Positions 35,706-43,633 of a stretch of 64,000 nt of DNA are shown piece after piece (positions within the stretch are counted from its first letter, which is position 1; every line of letters starts with the position of its first letter). The stretch is from assembly GCA_024277815.1 (NCBI GenBank), contig JAJRUM010000076.1:1-64000 (forward strand), given 5' to 3'. Source of the stretch: Gammaproteobacteria bacterium (GTDB lineage Bacteria > Pseudomonadota > Gammaproteobacteria > Xanthomonadales > SZUA-36). A model generated the notes under the pieces. It made no database searches, had not been told where the DNA came from, and saw only the letters and a list, made by a program, of their open reading frames with translations. A program made the translations under genes and the position numbers.

Positions 35706-36541
35706 CTGCTATTCCTCCGTGTATCCCACGCATCCTGTAAAGCATCTGCCAACAGGTTGAATCCCAGCAACATAAGGAAAATGGCAGTACTCGCTGCTAC
35801 AAAATTGCCGAAGTGCCCGGCCAGTACCTCCTGTGAGCTCTCAGCCAGCATCAAGCCCCAACTGACGCCATCCTGTATCCCGAGGCCCAGGAAGCTGAGT
35901 ATGACCTCTGTCTTGATAGCTGTGACGAATACTATGGTTGCCTGCACCAGCAGAATATGTACGGTATTCGGCAGTACATGACGTGCCAGCACGGTGACTC
36001 CAGGCAGGCCGATGGCGCGTGCCGCTTCGACAAATTCGCGCTGCTTTATACGCATGACCTCACCGCGCACAATTCGTGCTGTGGTCGTCCAGAAAGTGAT
36101 CACCATCGCCACGTGCATTGCCCAGCGATTACCCGCCAACGCAAAGGCGACCGCAGCGGCAAAAAGATAAATGGGTATCGAGTCGAGCACGCCCTCGATC
36201 CACAGGATAATTTCATCCAGCCAGCTATGGCTGTGCCAGCCTGACAGAGCACCCAGAACGGTACCCAGAATGACAGCAGAGGTGGCGACAATCAGACCGA
36301 CTTCAAAGGCAGTTGCCGCACCAAAAAGTGTTCGTTGCAGAATATCCTGACCAAGCAGGTTGGTACCAAACCAATGTGCGGCATTGGCACTTTCCCAGCG
36401 CTCGCCACTGGTGTCCAGCCAGCCCTGACCCAGCCAGCCGCTCCAGACCAGAATGGCCACCAGTGAAAACAAAGTGACAATGAGCAGACCGCCCATCCCG
36501 TACCGGTCGGTTTTAAGATATTGCCACGTCGACTTCATCAT
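35702..36541 (-). CDS. oligopeptide/dipeptide ABC transporter permease (OppC-like)
   Basis: A 279-residue permease with an N-terminal helix, a periplasmic stretch containing HWFGTNLLGQDILQRTLFG (OppC hallmark), and five further helices. The coupling EAA loop is EFVEAARAIGLPGVTVLARH. It pairs with the OppB-like permease to form the channel. It lies 7 bp after that gene and overlaps the OppD-like start by 4 bp. Confidence 0.93.
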   Translation of the reverse strand: MMKSTWQYLKTDRYGMGGLLIVTLFSLVAILVWSGWLGQGWLDTSGERWESANAAHWFGTNLLGQDILQRTLFGAATAFEVGLIVATSAVILGTVLGALSGWHSHSWLDEIILWIEGVLDSIPIYLFAAAVAFALAGNRWAMHVAMVITFWTTTARIVRGEVMRIKQREFVEAARAIGLPGVTVLARHVLPNTVHILLVQATIVFVTAIKTEVILSFLGLGIQDGVSWGLMLAESSQEVLAGHFGNFVAASTAIFLMLLGFNLLADALQDAWDTRRNSS

Positions 36542-36548
36542 AAAGTAC

Positions 36549-37502
36549 TCACTGGCGCTTGACCCTGGGATCTACCACGTTGTAGAGCATATCGTTGATC
36601 ATCAGGGCCAGCACAAACAGCACACCGGTGAGGCCGATGACAGCTTTGAGTATGGGTTGGTCACCACTGGTGATGGCGTTGAACGTCACCAGTCCGATGC
36701 CGGGAATGCCAAAATAACTCTCCAGCAGCAAGCTGCCGGATACCAGCACGAATGGCACAGAAAACATGATTCGCGTCAGTATGGGTATCAGGCTGTTTTT
36801 AAGCACATGTCTGAACAGCAGTTCCGGTGGTGAGGTGCCAAATGCGCGTAAAGTGCGAATATGGTCACGTTCCAGTTCTTCAACCATAACTGCCCGGTAG
36901 AAGCGCGTGTTGTACCCCAGCGTCACCATCAGGATGGCCAGCGTGGGGACGGTAACATAGTAGAAATAGGAGGACAGGTCATGTACCTGCCAGCCACGCA
37001 CCGGGAAGAGGTTGAGGCCATACGGTGTGCACAGCAGGATTTGCAGGCCAATTATGATCACCAGGAAGCTGACGCTCATCCCCACGACTGAAGCAGACAT
37101 AATTAGCTTGTCCAGCCATCGGCCACGGTACCAGGCAGATAGCATTGCCAGTGCCAGACCGGCCATATTGCCAATAATGAAACCTGGTAACACCAGCGAC
37201 ACCGATACGGGCAAAGTGCGGGTGATTATGGAAGCCACTGCCTCGCCGGTGGAGTCAGAAAGCCCCAGGTCGAGGGTGATAAGTTCTTTCAGGTAGTCGC
37301 CGTAGCGCACCAGGAACGGGCGGTCATAGCCCAACGCATGGCGGACTTCACTGATCTGTTCCAGGTCCGGGTTCTTCCCCAGCAACTCGTAGGTTTTATC
37401 CGGGCCAAAATAGACCATCAGGACAAAACTGATAAACGTTACCCCCAGCAACAGCGGAATGCCGTGCGCCAGCCTGCGGGCGATAAATGGCAGTTTTGTC
37501 AT
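36549..37502 (-). CDS. oligopeptide/dipeptide ABC transporter permease (OppB-like)
   Basis: A 317-residue permease with six helices and the OppB start pattern IARRLAHGIPLLLGVTFISF. The EAA loop reads DHIRTLRAFGTSPPELLFRH, followed by the LLESYFGIPGIGLVTFNAI stretch. Its start overlaps the stop of the binding-protein gene (4 bp). Confidence 0.93.
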   Translation of the reverse strand: MTKLPFIARRLAHGIPLLLGVTFISFVLMVYFGPDKTYELLGKNPDLEQISEVRHALGYDRPFLVRYGDYLKELITLDLGLSDSTGEAVASIITRTLPVSVSLVLPGFIIGNMAGLALAMLSAWYRGRWLDKLIMSASVVGMSVSFLVIIIGLQILLCTPYGLNLFPVRGWQVHDLSSYFYYVTVPTLAILMVTLGYNTRFYRAVMVEELERDHIRTLRAFGTSPPELLFRHVLKNSLIPILTRIMFSVPFVLVSGSLLLESYFGIPGIGLVTFNAITSGDQPILKAVIGLTGVLFVLALMINDMLYNVVDPRVKRQ

Positions 37503-39295
37503 GGCTCGACGGGCGACTCCACCAGGTCAACAAAGCGCATGAAATAACCACCCACAAAAGACCGGTCCGGCTTCATGATGACCTTTCTGTCCCACAGAAA
37601 CAGCAAAGTGCGGGATATACCGGTAATACTGGTGCAGTCATCCATCAGCAGTTGGTTCATTTGACGGTAAATTCGGGTGCGTTGTGGCGATTCGCCCATG
37701 GCCGAGCTGGATTCATAGAGTTGGTTATATTCAGGGTTATTGTAGTTGGATGAGTTTGAGCCGGGTGCCCCGTTCGGGCCGTAATACAATTGCATGACGT
37801 TCTCGGCGTCAGGGTAATCCATTGTCCAACTGCTGTTGATCAGTGTCACCTTACCCTGTGAATAAGCGCGGTGATAGTCGCCATAAGTAGCGAAAATCAT
37901 TGGCCGGATTTTTTTTGCGGGATAGCCCATCTCAACCATAAAGTTCCGAAACTGCTCAAAAATTTGCCTTTCGGTCACACTGTTAGGAAAGCCATAGTCA
38001 AGCACCGGCAGGTTCTTCGCATTCCAGCCATTCGCTTGCAGTAACTCAATGGCAGCCTGCAGGTTGCGCTGTATATATGTCTTATCCCCGCGTGGGTCGT
38101 ACTCCGGTACTGCTGGTGGAATAATGCCCGGAAAGACCTCGCCGATGCCATAGAAAAATATTTCGTTGCGTTTCTTCCAGTTGAAAGCTTTGACCATGGC
38201 GCAGCGCAGTGCGCGGTTGCGCCTGTTCCTCTCTGGGTCAGGGTTATAGCCGATGCGGTCGTCAGCCATGTTGAAGTTAGTGTAGATAAAACCGGCTTCG
38301 GGAGATGCCTCGAAGTGATAGGCGCCGGCGAACTGTGGACTCAGAGTAAGCGGTCTGCGTTGGCTGAGAACGGTATCGAACTGGCTGACCGGAACTTTCA
38401 TAAAGTGAAGTTCATTGGCTGAAAAAGCATTCCAGCGAGCGGCATCCTCGGTGATAAATTCCAGTTCCAGACGATCAACAAAAGGCGGAATCTTGTCCTG
38501 TAAGGCTTCAAAGCCTGCATCACCCTGGGTAGCCGGGTCGTAGCCTTCATCCTCCAGCCTGAACGGTTCTGCCCGGAAGTGCGGGTTTTTTGTCAGCACC
38601 GCGCGAATACTGTTTCGGCTATCGAGTTGGAATGGCCCTGAACCCACCGGGTGGTTAGATAATTCCTGACCGTACTTTTCCACTGCCTCCCTGGCAACTA
38701 TCGCGGCATAACCCTGGGTCAGGGTGTGTACGAACTGTGGAAAAGGGCGAGTGAGCGTGATCTGTATCGTGTAGTCATCCACTGCCCGCAGGCCCGGTAC
38801 TTCCCGGTCATACTCAGAGCCCTCTGTCTTCCACTGGTCCAGCCCCTTGATACGCCGTTGCCAGAGCCACGCGCCCTGGGCACGTGTACCGGGGTCAAAA
38901 TGTCGTTTGATGGAGTACACAAAGTCCTCAGCTTTAAGCTCCCGGCCAAGGCCGTTCTTAAAAGCAGGATCATCATTGAAGTACACGCCCTGCTTGATGC
39001 GGATGGTGAGTTGCAAGCCATCGTCAGATACTTCCGGCATCGCCGTTGCAAGGTTGGGCTGCAGCTTGTAAGGGCGCGCCAGATACTTGTAGCGGTACAG
39101 GGTGTCGTAAAGGTTAACCACCAGAAAATTGGCGTACAGAGATGCGGCCTGGGCAGGATCGAGGGAGCCCGGTGCGCCATCCAGTGCATGCCTGTAGATT
39201 TTGGCTGGCGCTGAGTTGGTGGTGGCTGGAGGTTCTCCGCAGCCACCTGTTGTCAGCAGTACCAGCAGAATTGCAGTTTGGATTATTTTCAGCAT
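37499..39295 (-). CDS. oligopeptide ABC transporter substrate-binding lipoprotein (SBP_5 family)
   Basis: A 598-residue lipoprotein precursor with lipobox TTGGC (Cys at 19). It has the extracytoplasmic solute-binding family 5 pattern: IYRHALDGAPGSLDPAQAAS, LTIRIKQGVYFNDDPAF, SNHPVGSGPFQL and NRALRCAMVKAFNWKKR. It captures peptides (or another family 5 ligand) and delivers them to the OppBC-like permeases. First gene of the five-gene operon. In the absence of peptidases next to it, the exact ligand is open. Confidence 0.92.
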   Translation of the reverse strand: MLKIIQTAILLVLLTTGGCGEPPATTNSAPAKIYRHALDGAPGSLDPAQAASLYANFLVVNLYDTLYRYKYLARPYKLQPNLATAMPEVSDDGLQLTIRIKQGVYFNDDPAFKNGLGRELKAEDFVYSIKRHFDPGTRAQGAWLWQRRIKGLDQWKTEGSEYDREVPGLRAVDDYTIQITLTRPFPQFVHTLTQGYAAIVAREAVEKYGQELSNHPVGSGPFQLDSRNSIRAVLTKNPHFRAEPFRLEDEGYDPATQGDAGFEALQDKIPPFVDRLELEFITEDAARWNAFSANELHFMKVPVSQFDTVLSQRRPLTLSPQFAGAYHFEASPEAGFIYTNFNMADDRIGYNPDPERNRRNRALRCAMVKAFNWKKRNEIFFYGIGEVFPGIIPPAVPEYDPRGDKTYIQRNLQAAIELLQANGWNAKNLPVLDYGFPNSVTERQIFEQFRNFMVEMGYPAKKIRPMIFATYGDYHRAYSQGKVTLINSSWTMDYPDAENVMQLYYGPNGAPGSNSSNYNNPEYNQLYESSSAMGESPQRTRIYRQMNQLLMDDCTSITGISRTLLFLWDRKVIMKPDRSFVGGYFMRFVDLVESPVEP

Positions 39296-39366
39296 TCTGC
39301 CCGCCTGTTTGAGAGCAAAGCTTATCTCAGTAAAGCAGCGTACGCCAATTTGACAGCAGCGGGCGA

Positions 39367-40122
39367 TTATTCTCCAGGGCCAGCGTCGGGTTCAGCATAG
39401 TCTTCTTCGAGGTAGAGGTCATAATCTGCCAGTGGTGGATCACCATCGTATATCTGGTACTGGCGATTTTGTAGCCATACATCGCGCAGCAATATATAGG
39501 GGTCGTAGGCCTGCTCAATTTCAGCATCCTGAATGAGGAATCGTGCCCGTTGATCTATACCACGAAAAATCCAGTAACCATATTCACTGCGGTTATGGAT
39601 AGCACGACCTACCGGGTGGTAGTAACTATCGGCCAGACGGCCAACACCATCCCTGAAAGTGGATGGGCCGAGTATTGGCAGCATCAGGTAACGGCTGTCC
39701 TGATACCCCCATGCGGCGAGCGTTTGCCCAAGGTCCTCATTGTAATATGGAATCCCCATTTTCATGGCAACATCCACAAACCCCAATAAACCAACGGTTG
39801 AATTGACCAGAAAACGGCCGAGGGTTTCAGCGCCGTGCGTGAATTTTCCCTGCAGCAGCAGGTTGACAAAAGTTACCGGAGCATCGAGGTTTCTGAAGAA
39901 ATTGCCAACCCCCCGTTGGAATTCATCGGGCATGACTTTGTCATAGCCGACAGCGATCGGGCGCACGACCTTGTCCATACCGGTATTGAATGCGTAGACC
40001 TTACGGTTGAAACCTTCCCATGGGTCTATTTCCGAGTCACTTTGCTGGCTTTGCATACCAGCGCATGCTGACAATAACAGCCCAAGCAGAGCGGCAGTGA
40101 TAAGTGACAAGCTGTTGCGCAT
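39367..40122 (-). CDS. mlaA: outer-membrane lipoprotein MlaA (VacJ)
   Basis: A 251-residue lipoprotein precursor with lipobox LLSAC. Core motifs DPWEGFNRKVYAFN, VRPIAVGYDKVMPDEFQRGV and GPSTFRDGVGRLAD are those of MlaA, the ring in the outer membrane that removes mislocalised phospholipids. The acidic C-terminal tail (DLYLEEDYAEPDAG) is normal for the family. It follows mlaC by 20 bp and closes the operon. Confidence 0.95.
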   Translation of the reverse strand: MRNSLSLITAALLGLLLSACAGMQSQQSDSEIDPWEGFNRKVYAFNTGMDKVVRPIAVGYDKVMPDEFQRGVGNFFRNLDAPVTFVNLLLQGKFTHGAETLGRFLVNSTVGLLGFVDVAMKMGIPYYNEDLGQTLAAWGYQDSRYLMLPILGPSTFRDGVGRLADSYYHPVGRAIHNRSEYGYWIFRGIDQRARFLIQDAEIEQAYDPYILLRDVWLQNRQYQIYDGDPPLADYDLYLEEDYAEPDAGPGE

Positions 40123-40141
40123 TGTGGGGTCGCGTACGTCT

Positions 40142-40768
40142 TTAGTCGGTCAGTTCCAGATCGCCAGCGTTCAGGCGGGCTATCACGCTGTCGATTCCAT
40201 TGGCCTGGACTTCCGGCATGATCTGGTTGCGGAAGGTGGTAACGTAGGATATTCCTTCTACAATGACATCAAAAGCTTGCCAGCCATTTGCGGTCTTATG
40301 GAACGCATAGTCAATCGGGGCTTCACCGCCTTTGGGGAGTGAAACGCGTGTGCGAACGCGCGTGAGTTTTTCGTTCAATGCCCCCCTTTGTGGTAACACT
40401 GTGACTTTGACCGATTCGGATTCACTGAAATGCAATAATCCTTGCGAATAGCGGTCAATCAGCAGGTTGACCACGGCCTCCGCAAAGGCATCAACTTTCT
40501 CTCTGGGTATCCCCCGGCCGGCCCGGCCGAGTATCAAGCGTGCGGAATAGGGTACGTCCAGCAGTGGAATCAGGTCTGTACGCACCAGTGTCTGTAGTGC
40601 GGCAGGATCTGATTTGTAGTGCTCATAATTTTCAATGACCTGTGTAAAAATGTTGCTGATGGAGCCTTCGATCAGTGAGGCCGGGTCTTTTGCAGCGGTA
40701 TCAGCCTGCAGATTAAAACTCAATATGCAGACCGGCACCGACAGCAGGGCTTTGCTGAGTAAGTTCAT
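40142..40768 (-). CDS. mlaC: phospholipid-binding periplasmic protein MlaC
   Basis: A 208-residue precursor with a signal peptide (about residues 1-22, ending LQADT). It has the Tol-Tol-Ttg2 family layout with VIENYEHYKSDPAALQTLVR, SARLILGRAGRGIPREK and FDVIVEGISYVTTFRNQ. It shuttles phospholipid between MlaA and the MlaFED complex. The start overlaps the mlaD stop by 4 bp. No mlaB (STAS) gene lies between mlaC and mlaA. Confidence 0.95.
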   Translation of the reverse strand: MNLLSKALLSVPVCILSFNLQADTAAKDPASLIEGSISNIFTQVIENYEHYKSDPAALQTLVRTDLIPLLDVPYSARLILGRAGRGIPREKVDAFAEAVVNLLIDRYSQGLLHFSESESVKVTVLPQRGALNEKLTRVRTRVSLPKGGEAPIDYAFHKTANGWQAFDVIVEGISYVTTFRNQIMPEVQANGIDSVIARLNAGDLELTD

Positions 40769-41238
40769 TCGTTACTGCCTTTGCTGCTGGTGTTGAACAG
40801 AAATTTGCTGATCAGATTCTCCAGTACGATGGCGGACTGGGTAATCAGTATCTGGTCGCCATCTGTAAGGGCATCCATTGCACCACCCGGTTCGAGGCCG
40901 ATATAGCGGTCGCCCAATACACCGCTGGTCAGGATGGAGGCGCTGCTGTCACTCGGTATATCTGCAAATTGCTGGTCAATTTTCAGGGTAACCACGGCTT
41001 CGAATGTAACGGCATCCAAAACGATCTGGTCCACCAGGCCAACCGTTACTCCCCCGATTTTTACCGGTGCACGGATTTTCAGATCTGCGACGTTAGAGAA
41101 TCGGGCGCTGACCAGATAAGTGTCGTCACCGATTTGTAAGCCGTAGTCAGTGGCCTCGGTTGCCAGCCAGAGCAGGGCGGCAACGCCCATTAACAGGAAA
41201 ATTCCCGAAGTCAGTTCTACTTTGTAATTTGCACGCAT
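40765..41238 (-). CDS. mlaD: MCE-domain protein MlaD
   Basis: A 157-residue inner-membrane protein with one N-terminal helix and a single MCE domain (VSARFSNVADLKIRAPVKIG, then LGDRYIGLEPGG). Six copies form the ring on top of the MlaE dimer. The C-terminal hydrophobic helix (QSAIVLENLISKFLF) lines the pore in known MlaD. Normal length for the family. Confidence 0.95.
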   Translation of the reverse strand: MRANYKVELTSGIFLLMGVAALLWLATEATDYGLQIGDDTYLVSARFSNVADLKIRAPVKIGGVTVGLVDQIVLDAVTFEAVVTLKIDQQFADIPSDSSASILTSGVLGDRYIGLEPGGAMDALTDGDQILITQSAIVLENLISKFLFNTSSKGSNE

Positions 41239-41274
41239 GTTAATTCCCGTTACAGCTCTTACAACCGTCGCCGG

Positions 41275-42045
41275 CTAAATAAGCAAAGAAGTCATAATAA
41301 AATCAAATATAAGCACCAGCACTGAACTCAATACAACAGTACGGGTTGTCGCTGTGCCAACGCCTTCACCGGTTGGCTTGGCATAGTAGCCAAAATAGAC
41401 TGCGATCAGGCTGACAATTCCGCCGAACACCACGCTTTTCCAGACACCACCCATAAAGTCCTTACTAAACAGGATGCCTGACTGCAGCTTGCTCCAGAAA
41501 ATGCCTGGGTCCAGGCCCATGACACCGATGGAAAACACAACCGCGCCGATGACGGCGAAGGCATTGAACATTGCGGTCAGCAAGGGTAGCGACACCACGC
41601 CTGCCAGGAAGCGCGGCAGCGCAATGCGCTGCACCGGGTCTATGGCCATCAGCTCCATGGCTTCAATTTGGCTGGTGGCTTTCATCAGGCCGATTTCGGC
41701 AGCCACCGAGGTCCCGGCGCGACCAGCGAACAGCAAAGCTGTCAGTACCGGTCCCAATTCCCTGAACAGAGTTTTTCCGACCAGAAGACTGACCTGGTCT
41801 GAGGCCCCGAAAAGTTGTAACGCGTTGATCGCTTGCAAGGACAGAACCATGCCAACAAAAAAACCACAGATCATAATAATGACCAGGGAGCGTGCGCCGA
41901 TCAGGTAGATTTGCTGCAGTGTGCTGATCAATAGCTCGCGCTCCAGCCTGATGCTGCCAAGCATGCGGATCAGAAAAACACCGCAATGCCCGGTTTCGGC
42001 AATCGGGGCAAGAAATGCGTTTCTTTTGCTGCGGTCTTTAGGCAT
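41275..42045 (-). CDS. mlaE: phospholipid ABC transporter permease MlaE
   Basis: I start at the ATG giving MPKDRSKRNAF, one base after the mlaF stop; the longer frame overlaps mlaF by 47 bp. The 256-residue protein has the MlaE permease helices with LTALLFAGRAGTSVAAEIGL and QIEAMELMAIDPVQRIALPR, the family's coupling region. It forms the dimeric membrane core of the transporter. Confidence 0.95.
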   Translation of the reverse strand: MPKDRSKRNAFLAPIAETGHCGVFLIRMLGSIRLERELLISTLQQIYLIGARSLVIIMICGFFVGMVLSLQAINALQLFGASDQVSLLVGKTLFRELGPVLTALLFAGRAGTSVAAEIGLMKATSQIEAMELMAIDPVQRIALPRFLAGVVSLPLLTAMFNAFAVIGAVVFSIGVMGLDPGIFWSKLQSGILFSKDFMGGVWKSVVFGGIVSLIAVYFGYYAKPTGEGVGTATTRTVVLSSVLVLIFDFIMTSLLI

Positions 42046-42046
42046 T

Positions 42047-42826
42047 TCAGGTTTGATAGCTTGCAGCAACGTTGAAAGATATTGGACCTTCAACGCGGCC
42101 GTTCATGAACTGATCGACAGCAGGCTCGTCACAGTGCATCAATACTTGTGGGCTGCCCTCGGCTATCAGCTTTGCACCGGCAAGAATGAAACAATAGTCG
42201 ACCAGTTTATTCATCTGATCCACATTATGGGTAACAATCACGCTGGTTAGTCCCAGTTCATCATTGGTCACCCTTATCAACCGGCTGATGGTGGACATGG
42301 CGATTGGATCCAGTCCCGTCATGGGCTCGTCGAAGAGTACGATCCTGGGGTTCATAATGACGGCCCGTGCGAGCGCAACCCGCCGTGCCATGCCTCCGGA
42401 TAAGCTGTATGGCATCAGTTTGGCGGTATCAGCCAGGCCAACGGATTTCAGCTTATCCATCACCCGGTCGTGTATTTCCTCTTCGCTGAGATCTGTGTGT
42501 TCACGCAGTGGTGTGGCGACGTTCTCGAACACCGTCAGGTCGGTAAACAGGGCCCCATCCTGAAGTAATACGCCAATTTCTTTCCTGCATGTATACAGGT
42601 CACGTCTTGAGAGGCTGGAGATCAGCTTGCCATTGACCTCTACAGAGCCCTTATTCGGGTGTAACTGACCTGAAATTAAACGCAGAATGGTCGTTTTTCC
42701 AACCCCGCTGGGGCCCATAATGGCCACGATGCTGCCGCGCTTGATGTCCATGCTGACATCATTGAGGATGACTTTGCTGCCACGCCTGTAGACCAGGTTG
42801 CTGAGTCGGATGATCGGATCTTTCAA
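42047..42826 (-). CDS. mlaF: phospholipid ABC transporter ATPase MlaF
   Basis: A 259-residue ATPase: Walker A GPSGVGKTT, signature YSLSGGMARRVALARA, Walker B IVLFDEPMTGLDP, H-loop VIVTHNVDQM. The first codon is TTG with a GGGGGG stretch 6 bp upstream; no ATG or GTG gives a better family start. It is the first gene of mlaFEDC-mlaA. A candidate promoter (TTGAAA-N17-TACTCT) lies in the 85 bp between it and the upstream RNA gene's terminator. Confidence 0.95.
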   Translation of the reverse strand: MKDPIIRLSNLVYRRGSKVILNDVSMDIKRGSIVAIMGPSGVGKTTILRLISGQLHPNKGSVEVNGKLISSLSRRDLYTCRKEIGVLLQDGALFTDLTVFENVATPLREHTDLSEEEIHDRVMDKLKSVGLADTAKLMPYSLSGGMARRVALARAVIMNPRIVLFDEPMTGLDPIAMSTISRLIRVTNDELGLTSVIVTHNVDQMNKLVDYCFILAGAKLIAEGSPQVLMHCDEPAVDQFMNGRVEGPISFNVAASYQT

Positions 42827-42910
42827 ACTGTCGCCCCCCGGCGTCCTGCCTTATTGCTTACTGTAGTGACCGCTTGAAGAGTAAGTCTATTTCATCACTT
42901 TTTCAAAGGC

Positions 42911-42943
42911 AAAAAAAACGAGGGAGACTTGCGTCTCCCTCGT
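42911..42943 (-). terminator. intrinsic terminator of the structured RNA
   Basis: An 11-bp perfect stem (42918-42928 with 42933-42943), a GCAA loop on the minus strand and a run of eight T on that strand (complement of 42911-42918). It lies 85 bp upstream of mlaF and separates the RNA from the mla operon. Confidence 0.92.
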
Positions 42944-43251
42944 CGTAGAAGTGTAGGAACTCCGCTTCTGGTGGACTGCAGATCCTCCTAGGCCTTTCCA
43001 ACTTCGTCCAGTTCCGATCTGTTCCGCCCTTCGGTTTCTGGTCGCGAGTCTTCTACCCGCTTTTATTTATCGACGTGTTTCGCGTCTATCTCAAGGAATC
43101 GCGTTTTCCTATCGAGTCACCCTTATGGTACGACCGCTTCTTTTGGCAGAACCCGGTCCGGGTGACGCGTCCTGTACCACCTGGACGCTGTCCGTTTTCT
43201 TCCACCCTCTCCACCTTCAGGCGGGTCGGCCCTCTGGTAGATCCACATTCC

Positions 43252-43335
43252 GATCGTTTCCGGTCTTTCGACCCTCTCCGTCCGTCTCCAGCCTTGCGGC
43301 TTTCTCCGTCCGTTTCCGGCCTCTCGGCCTTCTCC
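43252..43335 (-). repeat. three tandem 28-nt units with covarying GNRA hairpins
   Basis: Three contiguous units of exactly 28 nt (43308-43335, 43280-43307, 43252-43279), each beginning GGAGA. Their hairpins are GGCC-GAGA-GGCC, AGCC-GCAA-GGCT and GGTC-GAAA-GACC: the stems change on both sides together and the loops vary only within GNRA. The linkers (GGAAACGGAC, GGAGACGGAC) keep GGA motifs. This pattern points to selection on RNA structure. Confidence 0.85.
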
Positions 43336-43390
43336 GTTCTTCCTGCGATCCCAACCTTTCGGTTGGTGGGTTTCTTGTAACGGGGGATCT

Positions 43391-43419
43391 AAGTTACTCC
43401 TGGGCAGAGTAATTGTCAA
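43391..43419 (-). promoter_or_regulatory. sigma-70 promoter of the structured RNA
   Basis: TTGACA (43414-43419), a spacer of exactly 17 bp, and TAACTT (43391-43396), read on the minus strand. Expected transcription start near 43384. Upstream, inverted repeats GTCAT-N5-ATGAC (43431-43445) and CATGAG-N14-CTCATG (about 43462-43487) are possible regulator sites. The canonical GacA box is not visible. Confidence 0.7.
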
Positions 43420-43633
43420 AGACCAAATACTGTCATTTAGGATGACTTTCTCAACGTGTGCATGAGTTAAAAATTACAACCTCATGAATAAAAAAACATC
43501 TTAATTTTTCCCCGTTTTATTGTTTGCGATAAAGCGAATAAAATTGATTAAAAATGACACGAAAAATATCTGGAAATAAAAAAACCCGGAGTAAAAACTC
43601 CGGGTTTGATTTTTAGATATCTCTAAAATGGAT
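43420..43633 (-). terminator. AT-rich spacer with a terminator (43582-43607) behind the puuD-like gene
   Basis: The spacer between the RNA promoter and the puuD-like gene is AT-rich and has no gene. An 11-bp stem AAACCCGGAGT/ACTCCGGGTTT with an AAAA loop is followed by a T-rich tract on both strands. It most likely ends the puuD-like transcript coming from the right. Confidence 0.8.

Larger units (their letters stand above)
42911..43384 (-). ncRNA. putative GGA-rich structured RNA of about 470 nt (CsrB/Rsm-like sponge or new class)
   Basis: No plausible protein is encoded on either strand, yet the region has a consensus promoter at one end and an intrinsic terminator at the other, both on the minus strand. 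The minus transcript contains about 26 GGA trinucleotides. It has five GNRA-capped hairpins: CCAACC-GAAA-GGTTGG (43351-43366), three in tandem 28-nt units, and the terminator stem with GCAA. Further stems are GCGTCC-N10-GGACGC, ACCCG-GAC-CGGGT, AGGAA-N7-TTCCT and AACT-GGACGA-AGTT. GGA repeats within loops and linkers are the hallmark of RNAs that titrate CsrA/RsmA. I see no RNase P, tmRNA or 6S landmarks. Identity and ends are inferred. Confidence 0.7.

Noticed and set aside
42911-43384. RNase P RNA, tmRNA or 6S RNA as identity of the structured RNA
   Set aside because: I find no RNase P P4 core pattern, no tRNA-like ends or tag reading frame of tmRNA, and no long bulged helix of 6S in either orientation.
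43075-43419. Overlapping reading frames of about 100 codons in the GGA-rich region
   Set aside because: Their products are low-complexity Ser/Pro/Phe- or Arg/Gly-rich, without ribosome sites, as expected from a repetitive pyrimidine-rich strand; they conflict with the promoter, terminator and covarying hairpins.
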